From assembly GCA_016784425.1 (NCBI GenBank), contig JADHUQ010000079.1:1-10023 (forward strand): 10,023 bases of DNA, read 5' to 3'. Both the position numbers and the translations under genes were made by a program. The notes under the pieces were generated by a model. The model was not told where the DNA came from. It was given only the letters and a program-made list of their open reading frames with translations, and searched no databases. Source of the DNA: Candidatus Delongbacteria bacterium. GTDB taxonomy: Bacteria; CAIWAD01; BS150m-G50. Of this stretch, positions 1-8,000 are shown in pieces (the stretch's first letter is position 1; each line of letters begins with the position of its first letter).

Positions 1-717
1 GGGTGCTTCGATGCGAAACCGGGCGCTGTCGTAAGCGATAGTAGCATAATCCTCCCGCTGCCGCAGATCCAGACGATGGATTTCCCCCTCTGTCAACCTC
101 AGGCTGAACTCCGCCCGCTCTTCGTCGAAATGCAGACGTCCCTCTTCAGCCAGAATTGTAGCACGACGGTTTTTCTCCGATTCATCAAAAATCGTCAGTT
201 TGAACATTTCACCGGTGGTATGATCAATAGTCTTTGCCAGAAAGACATAGCCCGGTATATCGAATTGGAAAACCGATTCCTCCATTTTCATGGTCGGCTG
301 CTTCTGGTAAATGCTCTTGCGCAACATTTTGGCCCGATGGTTGAAGGCAGGCAGGATGCTGTTGTTGAAACCGATCAACAGCACTGCCAGCAGGATGGCC
401 AACAGGAAAATCGGGCGGATCAGTGTCACCAGGTTTACCCCACCCGATTTAAGAGCGGTGATTTCGTTGTCGCCCGCCAGCCTGCCGAAAGCCATCAGTG
501 TGGCAATGAGCACCGCCATCGGTACTGCCAGAGCAAGTATCCAGGCCATGTTGAGCAGGAAGTATTCCAGTATGACCCTGCCGGAGAGACCCTTCCCCAG
601 GATCTTGCCCAGCACCTGGAAGGCGAAATTGAGGGTGAAAATAAAAACTATCAGCAGCAGGGAGCCGAAAAATGAGGCAACATGTTCCCGGATGAGATAG
701 CGTGTCAGCAGATTCAT
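1..717 (-). CDS. LptF/LptG family permease, N-terminal part (runs off left edge)
   Basis: Inner-membrane subunit of the LptB2FG ABC transporter, which extracts lipopolysaccharide from the inner membrane and passes it to the periplasmic LptC/LptA bridge. I translated 239 uninterrupted residues from the ATG at 717; the C-terminal part lies outside the window. The protein begins MNLLTRYLIREH, an amphipathic start typical of the family. Three hydrophobic helices follow at about residues 16-36, 54-79 and 96-120. Between helices 2 and 3 is the family's conserved cytoplasmic loop, GRLAGDNEITALKSGGVN (78-95). From about residue 121 the sequence becomes soluble and strand-rich, fitting the periplasmic beta-jellyroll domain. 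Helices 4-6 should follow off the edge. An AGGAG ribosome site (727-731) lies 9 nt before the ATG. LptF and LptG cannot be told apart from this half. The family is clear; the orthologue is not. Confidence 0.87.
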   Translation of the reverse strand, partial: MNLLTRYLIREHVASFFGSLLLIVFIFTLNFAFQVLGKILGKGLSGRVILEYFLLNMAWILALAVPMAVLIATLMAFGRLAGDNEITALKSGGVNLVTLIRPIFLLAILLAVLLIGFNNSILPAFNHRAKMLRKSIYQKQPTMKMEESVFQFDIPGYVFLAKTIDHTTGEMFKLTIFDESEKNRRATILAEEGRLHFDEERAEFSLRLTEGEIHRLDLRQREDYATIAYDSARFRIEAP

Positions 718-867
718 CAAACACTGCTCCTGCTGATAACCGGAACCAGGGCGGGGTGTACTGAACCGGTCCGAAGCCTGTTTCTGGGGACCGTGGCCGA
801 TTTCTCCTTCAGATTGCTGGTTCGCACCGGTTGTATTCTTTTTACAGTTTTCATGCCAAAGCCTGGG

Positions 868-893
868 TGCGATACTGTTTGTATCACATTATA
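868..893 (-). promoter_or_regulatory. Possible lptF/G promoter -10 box with overlapping inverted repeat
   Basis: On the minus strand a perfect TATAAT hexamer occupies 893-888, in the 215-bp gap upstream of the LptF/G-type gene. The best -35 I can find is TTGGCA at 920-915, but its spacer is 21 bp, which is too long for a good sigma-70 promoter, and there is no extended -10 TG. An inverted repeat with arms 868-875 and 881-888 (TGCGATAC / GTATCACA, one mismatch, 5-nt loop) abuts the hexamer and could be an operator. The ATTATAAT context also reads as TATAAT on the plus strand, so AT-richness alone could explain it. Nothing else in 718-932 looks like a gene. Confidence 0.3.
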
Positions 894-932
894 ATAGACG
901 CCTTACCGGTCAGTTGCCAACGAATTTTCCAC

Positions 933-2216
933 CTACTTCATCGCGACTCCGGTTTCCCCGCTGCGGTCGAAAGCGTACTGCAGCATGATCGGCCCGATAA
1001 TCTGGTTAATGACAATCGCTGCAATAATGATCTGTTTCAGGAAACCACCGGCGGCCGGGAACTGTTCTTCCAACAGCAGGACAAAACCCAGGGAGACACC
1101 AGCCTGGCCGATAAAGCCCATCCAGGCATACTGAAGCACCTGTGGTTCCAGACCACCCGCCCTGACACCCCAGCGACTGGTGATGAACTTGACTGCCAGC
1201 CGGGAAACCACCAGCAGTAAAGCCAGCGGCCAGGTCGCGGCCAGACGGGTGAAATCCAGTCCGGCGCCTGCCAGCGCGAAGAACACCAGAAAAAGTGGTA
1301 GAGATACCTTTTCAATTGTCTCCTGAAAAACGCTGCCATAGCGGGAGAAGTTGGCGATGAGGAATCCACAACTGATAGCGATCAGCAGCGGATCGAGGTG
1401 AAAATCACGAGCCAGTTCTACGATCAGCAATCCCAGACCCAGCATGACCAGGTTGCGGTGAGTAGTAATAAAGTGGAGTATCAGGATACCGATCACCCCG
1501 GTCAGGAGACCGCCCAGCATGGAAAATCCCATTTCCAGCAACAATCCGGTCAGATGTGGTGATTCCGCACCGCTCGCCAGCAACGGTGCCACCAGGGCGA
1601 CTGTAAGGGTGAAAAGCAATATCACGACCACATCCAGCACCATGGTTACCCCCAGCACGGTATCTTTTACCGGACCCTGGGCGCGGGCTTCTACCATTAC
1701 TGCTACTGTGGTTGAGGGGGAGACCGCTACGGCAATTATGCCAAGTAAAAGCGCCATCACCGCCAGCTGTGCCGTGGTATACCCCTGCAATGCCGGCAGG
1801 TAAAGAAACAGGGGCAGGAAGAGAGCGCTCACCAGAAGAATACCGGGGATAGACTGCATCAAGACAATCCAGCTGATACCACGCAATCTTTGACGAAGCA
1901 TTAGCAGTCTGAGTTCGGCTCCGGCGAGCAGGGCTATGAAGGTCAAGGCGGTTTCATTGATGAAGCTGAGGTTGGCAAGTACATCCCCCTGCACCAGGTG
2001 TAAAAGATCCGGTCCGCAGATTACTCCAGCCAGCAGGTATCCGGTAATCCCCGGTAAACGCAGGCGGAGAACCAGAGCCCCGGCAACTGTACCGGTGAGA
2101 ATCAGGAAGCCGAATATCATGAGGGAACGGGCAGTAACATTGTTCACGGTTACAAAACCGAGATTCTGCAGCAGAATCATCATCGCGAACAGACCAAACA
2201 GCAGCAGGATTCTCAT
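933..2216 (-). CDS. CPA2-type cation:proton antiporter, Asp-bearing partner
   Basis: Integral inner-membrane protein of 427 residues with the Na+/H+ exchanger fold (PF00999, Kef/GerN/NapA-like), expected to swap K+ or Na+ for protons. About 12 hydrophobic segments are visible. Family landmarks in order are: GYLLAGVICGP (about 59-69), LAGAEL (97-102), the unwound-helix motif SPSTT (166-170), the membrane Asp195 in VLDVVVILLF, the FALAGAGLDF core (about 313-322), SRLAVKF (338-344) and GQAGVSLGF (370-378). The residue before Asp195 is Leu, not the Asp or Asn of the classical DD or ND pair. There is no C-terminal TrkA-N/RCK nucleotide-binding domain, so it is a bare transporter. I chose the ATG at 2216 because it overlaps the preceding gene's stop as ATGA; a GTG three codons upstream (2225) is less likely. 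The ion transported cannot be read from the sequence. Confidence 0.85.
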   Translation of the reverse strand: MRILLLFGLFAMMILLQNLGFVTVNNVTARSLMIFGFLILTGTVAGALVLRLRLPGITGYLLAGVICGPDLLHLVQGDVLANLSFINETALTFIALLAGAELRLLMLRQRLRGISWIVLMQSIPGILLVSALFLPLFLYLPALQGYTTAQLAVMALLLGIIAVAVSPSTTVAVMVEARAQGPVKDTVLGVTMVLDVVVILLFTLTVALVAPLLASGAESPHLTGLLLEMGFSMLGGLLTGVIGILILHFITTHRNLVMLGLGLLIVELARDFHLDPLLIAISCGFLIANFSRYGSVFQETIEKVSLPLFLVFFALAGAGLDFTRLAATWPLALLLVVSRLAVKFITSRWGVRAGGLEPQVLQYAWMGFIGQAGVSLGFVLLLEEQFPAAGGFLKQIIIAAIVINQIIGPIMLQYAFDRSGETGVAMK

Positions 2217-3385
2217 CGGCGCCACCCACCCAGTAACAGCAGGGAAAGAAAACTGAAGCAGAGTGAACCCAGCAGCAGTATCTGAAAGACAGCCGCGGCT
2301 GTAGTGTCGGCATAGATCTGCAACTGGTTGATTGCCAGCGCCAGGGTTAAGGCACCCTGGGGCAGCAGGAAGCGGGTGGAACTTCGATGATGCTGTGGCA
2401 GCAGAACATTCGCCAGGCGATTTCCAGCATATTTACCCAGCAGCCGCAGCACCAGATATATGAGAAGTAGTGGTACCAATCCAGGTACCGGAATGTCCAG
2501 CAGTGCACCGGCCAGTATCAGCAGCAGTAGAAATACCGCTTGATCATAACGGGAAAGCACCTCGAATAAGCGGATCGCCCGGGGCGTACTGTTAGCTGTG
2601 ACTATCCCCATCAGCAATGTCAGCAGCAGGGGAGAGAGATGCAGGTAATATGCCAGGCCAGCAGCGAATATTATCATACCGGTCATCGATGACAGGAAAC
2701 CGGCTTCATCCTTGCTGTGCTGACAGAAAAAGGTGGCAACCAGCCCCAGAGCCGCACCCAGTACCAGTGTAAGCATTATCCAGTGCACGGCCGGTAACGG
2801 CAGCAATCCGGTAGAGGGGCGGTAGAGGGCGTACAAGATACCGATAGCGAAGATCGCGGTGATACGTCCCAGATTGGCGAAGAAGAGCGCCGTCCGGAAA
2901 CTGTGCTGATTGCGTATCAGGGCAAGTCCGGAGATCTGTATCACCTCCGGTGCAGTCGACAAACCAATAACTGCCAACATGGCAAAGAGGCGTGGTGAAT
3001 CAAAAGGAACGGTCAAAACCGGCCACATCCGCCAGAGCAGCAGGAAACCGCCCAATATGATAAGGAGGGATACCACTGCCTGGATCTGACTGCCGGCGGC
3101 AATCCGCAAGGGGATGCGACGCAGGTGATGCCAGCGTAATTGGAGTCCCAGTACAATACCTACCCATCCCATCAGCAGAACGGTCACAGGTTTCAACTCC
3201 AGCAACATGGTGCGGCTGATCAGATTGATACCATGGGGTCCGAGCAGGATACCGCTGAGCAGAAAGAGGGTACTGGTAGTAAAAAACAGACGCCAGGAGG
3301 GGAGTGAACGTAAACGGAGAAAGAGGCGCGTAGAGCCGGCCAGGGAGATGAGACCGATAAGAATCAGAAAGTAAGTCAGCTTCAT
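2213..3385 (-). CDS. CPA2-like antiporter-fold membrane protein with Arg at the conserved Asp position
   Basis: A 390-residue, very hydrophobic protein with the same fold as the gene that follows it, but clearly divergent from it. Recognisable landmarks are: LLSGILLGPHGIN (about 42-54, the classical TM2 motif), GIVLGLQL (76-83), LSTAPEVIQ (142-150, where the broken helix should be), LILAGALLDI (about 289-298), LRLLGKYAGNRL (313-324) and LLPQGALTLALA (340-351). At the position of the ion-binding aspartate it reads NLGRITAI, with Arg174 (codon at 2866-2864) replacing Asp. It may therefore be a non-transporting or regulatory subunit, or a transporter with altered coupling. It ends RR and TGA, the TGA lying inside the ATGA overlap with the next gene. 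I chose the ATG at 3385 (MKLTYFLIL) over the TTG at 3445; the ribosome site is weak (GGA at 3393-3391). No RCK domain. Confidence 0.8.
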   Translation of the reverse strand: MKLTYFLILIGLISLAGSTRLFLRLRSLPSWRLFFTTSTLFLLSGILLGPHGINLISRTMLLELKPVTVLLMGWVGIVLGLQLRWHHLRRIPLRIAAGSQIQAVVSLLIILGGFLLLWRMWPVLTVPFDSPRLFAMLAVIGLSTAPEVIQISGLALIRNQHSFRTALFFANLGRITAIFAIGILYALYRPSTGLLPLPAVHWIMLTLVLGAALGLVATFFCQHSKDEAGFLSSMTGMIIFAAGLAYYLHLSPLLLTLLMGIVTANSTPRAIRLFEVLSRYDQAVFLLLLILAGALLDIPVPGLVPLLLIYLVLRLLGKYAGNRLANVLLPQHHRSSTRFLLPQGALTLALAINQLQIYADTTAAAVFQILLLGSLCFSFLSLLLLGGWRR

Positions 3386-3477
3386 GCAGGTCCGTCTGTT
3401 TGTGATACAGGTGTATATAGTCGTTGATAGCTTCCGAAAGCCCAAGAAAAAGTCAGTTTGAGCCTTTGGATTAGAAC

Positions 3478-3506
3478 TTGGCCGTTAAGGGTGGTCTGAC
3501 TATATT
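3478..3506 (+). promoter_or_regulatory. Sigma-70-like promoter of the hydrolase-tricorn operon, in the divergent region
   Basis: In the 140-bp divergent gap (3386-3525) the plus strand carries TTGGCC (3478-3483, 4 of 6 to the -35 consensus), a 17-bp spacer, and TATATT (3501-3506, 5 of 6 to the -10 consensus). The predicted transcript start near 3513 lies just before the Shine-Dalgarno site, giving a leader of only about 13 nt. For the antiporter direction the best candidate is TATATA at 3419-3414, without a convincing -35. The two operons could share regulation through this gap. Assigned by consensus only; the lineage's sigma-factor preference is unknown. Confidence 0.45.
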
Positions 3507-3515
3507 TCCGCTATT

Positions 3516-3521
3516 GGGAGG
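3516..3521 (+). promoter_or_regulatory. Ribosome binding site fixing the hydrolase start
   Basis: GGGAGG, part of TTGGGAGG, lies 4 nt before the ATG at 3526. It decides between that ATG and the in-frame TTG at 3478, which would place the ribosome site inside the coding region. The ATG also puts a canonical signal peptide at the very N-terminus. Confidence 0.8.
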
Positions 3522-3525
3522 TGCA

Positions 3526-5055
3526 ATGCGCAAACTGATTTGTATCACACTGCTGGGGATGGCAGTGCTCTGCCCGCCGCTCCAGGCACAGGAAGTTCAA
3601 GGTGACACCCTCACGGTTTCCGGCCGGCAACTGATCTATCTCTGGGGAACACATTCCGAGCGTGGTTTTGCCCTCGGCTATCTGATGGGTGAGCCGATCC
3701 GGGAGATCTTTGAACAGTATTTTCTCGGTTACTACCTCAACGGTTCCCTCCCCGGCTACAACTATCTCCATGGTTATTTTTCCGACCATTTTCAATTGGA
3801 GCAGAAGTATCAGCTGGAAGCAGAGGGGATAGTTGAGGGGATGCTCGCGGCGGGAAACGATCCCTACTGTGAACTTCTGGAGCGGGAGGTTGATGCCACC
3901 GATATTCTGGATGTCAATGCGATCGTCGACTATGCCGCACTCAGCCGGGAGCCTGAGGTCGGACCGCTGCCCCATCTGGGTTGTTCCAGCCTCTCCAGTT
4001 GGGGTGCTGCTACCATGCTGGATCCCTGGTTACAGGGTGAGCTTGTCTTCACCCGGCTGATGGACTGGTCTCCGCACAGCGTCCTGCACGCCAATCACCT
4101 GCTGGTAATCCAGCTACCCTCTGAATTGGATGAGCAACCCTGGATCTCCTTCACCTTTCCCGGGCTGATCGGAGCCCTCTCAGCGGTCAACGCTTCCGGG
4201 GTGGGGGCATTCCTCAATATGGGGAATTATCATACCGGCAGTGCAGCGGAACTTCTGCATCCGGCACTCCTGTCGGTACGAAATGGTATTGAAGCTGCCG
4301 ATTACGATCAGAGCGGCCAGTGTGATCCGGGTGATCCTGCAGCCGCCCTGATGGATCAGCACCAGCGCAGTGGTGTGCTGGTTCACCTCCTGGATGCGCT
4401 ACCCGGTGATGCCCGCATCATCGAATGCAACAATGCTCTGGGGCAGGTTCTACGCGACCAGGCTGATAACACCGTCATCCCGGGGGATAACCTGGTGGCC
4501 ACCAACCATTTCCGCCTGCTCTATACACCCAGCTGGTGTTACCGTTATGAAAACATCCTGGATTCACTGCTGTCTGACCCAGATATCAGCGCCACCCGTC
4601 AATGGGATCTCCTGGGTGGGGCAGCCGGTACCTGGTCCAATCTTCATGCGATCCAGTACACACCAGCCACCGGCCGTCTGCTCTGGGGGATTTCCAGTAA
4701 TGAGCAGGCTGGCTACCAGGAGGTGCCGGTGGAATTCTTCCTCGACGAACTCCTCTCTTACGAAGCGGTTTTACAACGACCGGTTCCATTGCCAGCGGGA
4801 ATCAGGTTTGAGCTTTACCCCAATCCCGCCAACGGGGAATTCCGACTGCAGTTCGCTCTGCCTGAACCGGCAACTGTGAGTGTCGCCATTTACAACCTCC
4901 TGGGTCAGGAAGTAGAACGTCTGCTTGATGAACGCTGCGACGCCGGTGTGAGGAGTGTTGACTGGAAAGCAACCGATCAACCTTCCGGGCTCTATATCGC
5001 TTCCCTGACTGCGGGTGGGGATCGTCTGACTCTGAAAATGCTGCTGTTAAAGTAA
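3526..5055 (+). CDS. Secreted C45-like Ntn-hydrolase with T9SS C-terminal sorting domain
   Basis: A 509-residue exported enzyme of the self-processing C45 (acyl-CoA:6-aminopenicillanate acyltransferase-like) N-terminal-nucleophile family, which acts on amide bonds such as N-acyl or peptide linkages. The signal peptide is MRKLICITLLGMAVLCPPLQAQ. The propeptide region holds HSERGFALGYLMG (about 43-55), resembling the family's early motif. The probable cleavage site and nucleophile is Gly152|Cys153 in LGCSSLSSWGAAT, followed by FTRLMDW (175-181), the usual C..(~10)..WG.T / R..DW signature. ATNHFR (325-330) matches the conserved downstream NH motif. Residues 259-270 form an EF-hand-like loop. Residues about 428-509 (FELYPNPANGEF through PSGLYIASL to a basic end) are a Por/T9SS sorting domain, so the product is probably carried across the outer membrane. 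First gene of an operon with tricorn. Substrate unknown. Confidence 0.78.
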   Translation: MRKLICITLLGMAVLCPPLQAQEVQGDTLTVSGRQLIYLWGTHSERGFALGYLMGEPIREIFEQYFLGYYLNGSLPGYNYLHGYFSDHFQLEQKYQLEAEGIVEGMLAAGNDPYCELLEREVDATDILDVNAIVDYAALSREPEVGPLPHLGCSSLSSWGAATMLDPWLQGELVFTRLMDWSPHSVLHANHLLVIQLPSELDEQPWISFTFPGLIGALSAVNASGVGAFLNMGNYHTGSAAELLHPALLSVRNGIEAADYDQSGQCDPGDPAAALMDQHQRSGVLVHLLDALPGDARIIECNNALGQVLRDQADNTVIPGDNLVATNHFRLLYTPSWCYRYENILDSLLSDPDISATRQWDLLGGAAGTWSNLHAIQYTPATGRLLWGISSNEQAGYQEVPVEFFLDELLSYEAVLQRPVPLPAGIRFELYPNPANGEFRLQFALPEPATVSVAIYNLLGQEVERLLDERCDAGVRSVDWKATDQPSGLYIASLTAGGDRLTLKMLLLK

Positions 5056-5068
5056 CTCATCATATTTT

Positions 5069-5074
5069 GGGAGG
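5069..5074 (+). promoter_or_regulatory. Ribosome binding site fixing the tricorn GTG start
   Basis: GGGAGG, again within TTGGGAGG, sits 4 nt before the GTG at 5079, the same octamer and gap as before the upstream gene. The longer reading frame opens at a TTG (5067) that is itself part of this ribosome site, so 5079 is preferred. Confidence 0.7.
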
Positions 5075-5078
5075 CCGT

Positions 5079-8000
5079 GTGACAAACCGATATTTTCCAA
5101 AACTGGTCCCGCTGACCTGCCTGATCTCAACTCTGCTGGTGTTGTTCAAGGTAACAGCGGCAGATTGTGTTGAACCACTCTGGTTGCGATACCCTGCTAT
5201 CTCTCCTGACGGCAGCGTCATCCTGTTTTGCTACGGTGGTGACATTTACCGTGTCGACAGCGCCGGCGGCACAGCCATTCCGCTGACCTTGAGTGAGGGT
5301 CACGATACCCGTCCGGTCTGGTCGCATGACGGCAGGTTGATCGCATTTGCCTCCGATCGCTACGGCAGTTTTGATGTGTTTGTCATGCCAGCTGACGGGG
5401 GGACGGCGACCAGGATAACCTTCCACTCCGCCGCAGATTTTCCCTCCGACTTCACCAGCTCAGATGATGGGGTCATCTTCAGTTCGGCCCGACTCGACAC
5501 CCGCAGTTCCATCGCCTTTCCCTCAGGAGCCATGTCGGAGTTGTACGAAGTTTCTGTCAACGGCGGTCGTCCGCGCATGCTGTTGACGACACCAGCTCTC
5601 GATGCCCGTTGGGACAGTGCCGGTGAAAGACTTTTGTATCACGATTGCAAGGGTTACGAGGATGACTGGCGTAAACACCATCTTTCATCCATTGCGCGCG
5701 ATATCTGGCTCCACACACCTGCCACCGGGGAGCACAGCCGAGTAACCGCTTTTGCCGGTGAAGACCGCAATCCGGTATGGATCAGTGGTGGAACAGCCTT
5801 TCACTACCTGAGCGAGGAGGGTGGGGCTACCGCCGACTGGGGTGGGAACTCCAACGTCTGGCGCTACGACCTGCAAACCGGTGCCAGAGAGCAGTTGACT
5901 TTTCTCCAGCAGCATCCAGTCAGATTCCTCAGCAGCTCTGTCAGCGGCGACCTCTGTTTCAGCTATAATGGGATCCTGTACCGGCTGCCGGCAGGAACCA
6001 CTGAACCGCAACGCCTGCAGGTTGAGATCCGAAATGATGTGCGGAATACCACTCAGGAATACATCCAGCTCAACCAGGGGATCACCGAGATGGCGCTCTC
6101 CCCCAACGGGCGGGAACTGGCTTTCGTACTGCGGGGTGAGATTTTTGTGACCGCCACCGATTACGCCGCCACCCGACGCATTACAGATACACCGGAGCAG
6201 GAACGCTCCGTTAGTTTCAGTCCGGACGGCAGGGAGTTGCTCTACGCTGCCGAGCGGGAAGACAGCTGGAATATTTACCGTTCCCGCCTGACCAGGGAGG
6301 AGGAGCAGTATTTTCACAGTGGTTCCACCTGGCGCGAGGAACCGTTACTGACACCGGTGACCGATGTCTTCCAACCGGCTTTTTCACCTGATGGTAAAGA
6401 GGTGGCCTTTCTCGAAGAACGGACGATACTGCGTGTGCTCAACCTGGCGTCGGGCCAGATCCGCACAGTGCTGCCTGGGGAATGGAACTACTCCTACGCC
6501 GATGGTGACCAGTGGTATGAATGGTCGCCGGCAGGTGACTGGTTCCTGGTACAGTATATCGATCGCAACCGCTGGTCGGGTGAGGTGGGACTGGTACCCA
6601 CCGCTGGTGACGCCGATCCGATCAACCTGACCCTGAGTGGTTATGAGGACTTTCATCCCCGCTGGATGATGGATGGCAAAATGATGATCTGGCTCTCCGA
6701 TCGTTACGGTATGCGCAGCCATGGCAGCTGGGGATCGCAGGATGATGTTTTCGCACTGTTCTTTACCCGGCAGGCCTGGGATGAATTTCAACTCGATCCC
6801 GCCGAATTTGAATTGGTCAAAGAACAGCGGGGAGATGAGGAACAGGATGAAGAGGAAGATGATGATGGCGGTGACAAAAAGCGGAAAAAGAAGCGTGACA
6901 AAAAACCTCACAGCTTCACACCACCGGAGTTGCCAGATCCGTTGCTCCCGGAGCTCGAGGGAATTGAGGATCGGCGCGCCCGTCTGACCAGGCACTCTTC
7001 ACGGTTGGCGGATGCCGTACTCGAACCGAAAGGGGAGAAGCTCTATTATCTTGCCCGCTTCGAGAAAGGGTATGATCTCTGGGAGTATGAACATCGGGCA
7101 GGGGAGATCAGGCTGCTGACCAAACTTGCAGCAAAGCGGGCCGGAAGTCTCACCTGGGATCGGGAAAAGGAACGCCTGTTTCTGCTTGCTGACGGTGCCA
7201 TGCTGCAGATCAATCCGGAGTCGGGGGAACAGAAAAAGGTAGAGTACAGCGCCGAGATGCGGCTACAGGCAGCAGCTGAACGGGAATACATTTTTGACCA
7301 TGCCTGGCGCCAGATGCTCAAGAAATTCTATGTGGAGGATATGCATGGGGTGGATTGGGTTTTCTACCGTGACAACTATCGTCAATTTCTGCCGCATATC
7401 AACAACAACTATGATCTGGCGGAACTGTTGAGCGAACTGCTGGGTGAGCTCAATGCCTCACATACCGGCTCCGGTTTTCGAGCTCATGATCCGGGGGGAA
7501 CCGCTACCGCTTCCCTGGGGATCTTTATCGATCCAGCCTGGAGTGCAAACGGGTTGCGGATAGCTGAGATAATTGAGCAGGGTCCTTTGCAGAAAGCGGA
7601 CACACACATCACCGACGGGACAGTGATCGAGCAGATTGAGGGTCAACCGATCCTGGCCGGTGAGAACTGGTACCCGCTTTTAGACCGGCGTGCCGGTGTG
7701 CTCACCGAGTTAGCCCTTTACGATCCTGCGAGTGGGGACCACTGGCAGGAGATTGTCAAACCGATTTCAGGTGGGGAGGAGCGGGAGCTGCTCTACCAAC
7801 GCTGGATTGAAACCCGCCGCCTCCGCGCCGCAGAGATAAGTGATGGACGCATCGGTTATGTCCATGTTCGCAATATGTCCGACAACAGTTTCCGTGAGAC
7901 ATTCGCCGAGATTCTGGGTAGACACAGCGGTATGGAGGCGCTGGTGGTGGATACCCGTTTTAACGGTGGTGGCAATCTGACCGATGATCTGGCGACTTTT

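Noticed and set aside
717..854. A 45-codon minus-strand ORF (MKTVKRIQPV...) whose TGA overlaps the LptF/G-type ATG as TGATG, like a leader peptide.
   Set aside because: No credible ribosome site before its ATG and a random-looking, arginine-rich composition. The overlap is easily fortuitous.
831..1220. Plus-strand ORF of 129 codons opposite the antiporter gene.
   Set aside because: Antisense shadow of a confidently identified membrane protein; no family resemblance or ribosome site.
2213..2225. Apparent 13-base overlap of the two antiporter genes if the GTG at 2225 is used.
   Set aside because: The ATG at 2216 gives a standard 4-base ATGA overlap and a normal membrane-protein N-terminus, so the longer start is unnecessary.
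3397..3412. TGTGATACAG resembling half of a CRP/FNR-type site.
   Set aside because: The second half-site (TCACA at the proper 6-nt spacing) is absent here and at 868-888.
3511..3975. Minus-strand ORF of 154 codons opposite the hydrolase gene.
   Set aside because: The plus strand carries signal peptide, catalytic motif and a strong ribosome site; the antisense product resembles nothing.
5685..6317. Minus-strand ORF of 210 codons inside the tricorn gene.
   Set aside because: Lies opposite well-formed propeller blades. Long antisense frames are expected from the codon use here.
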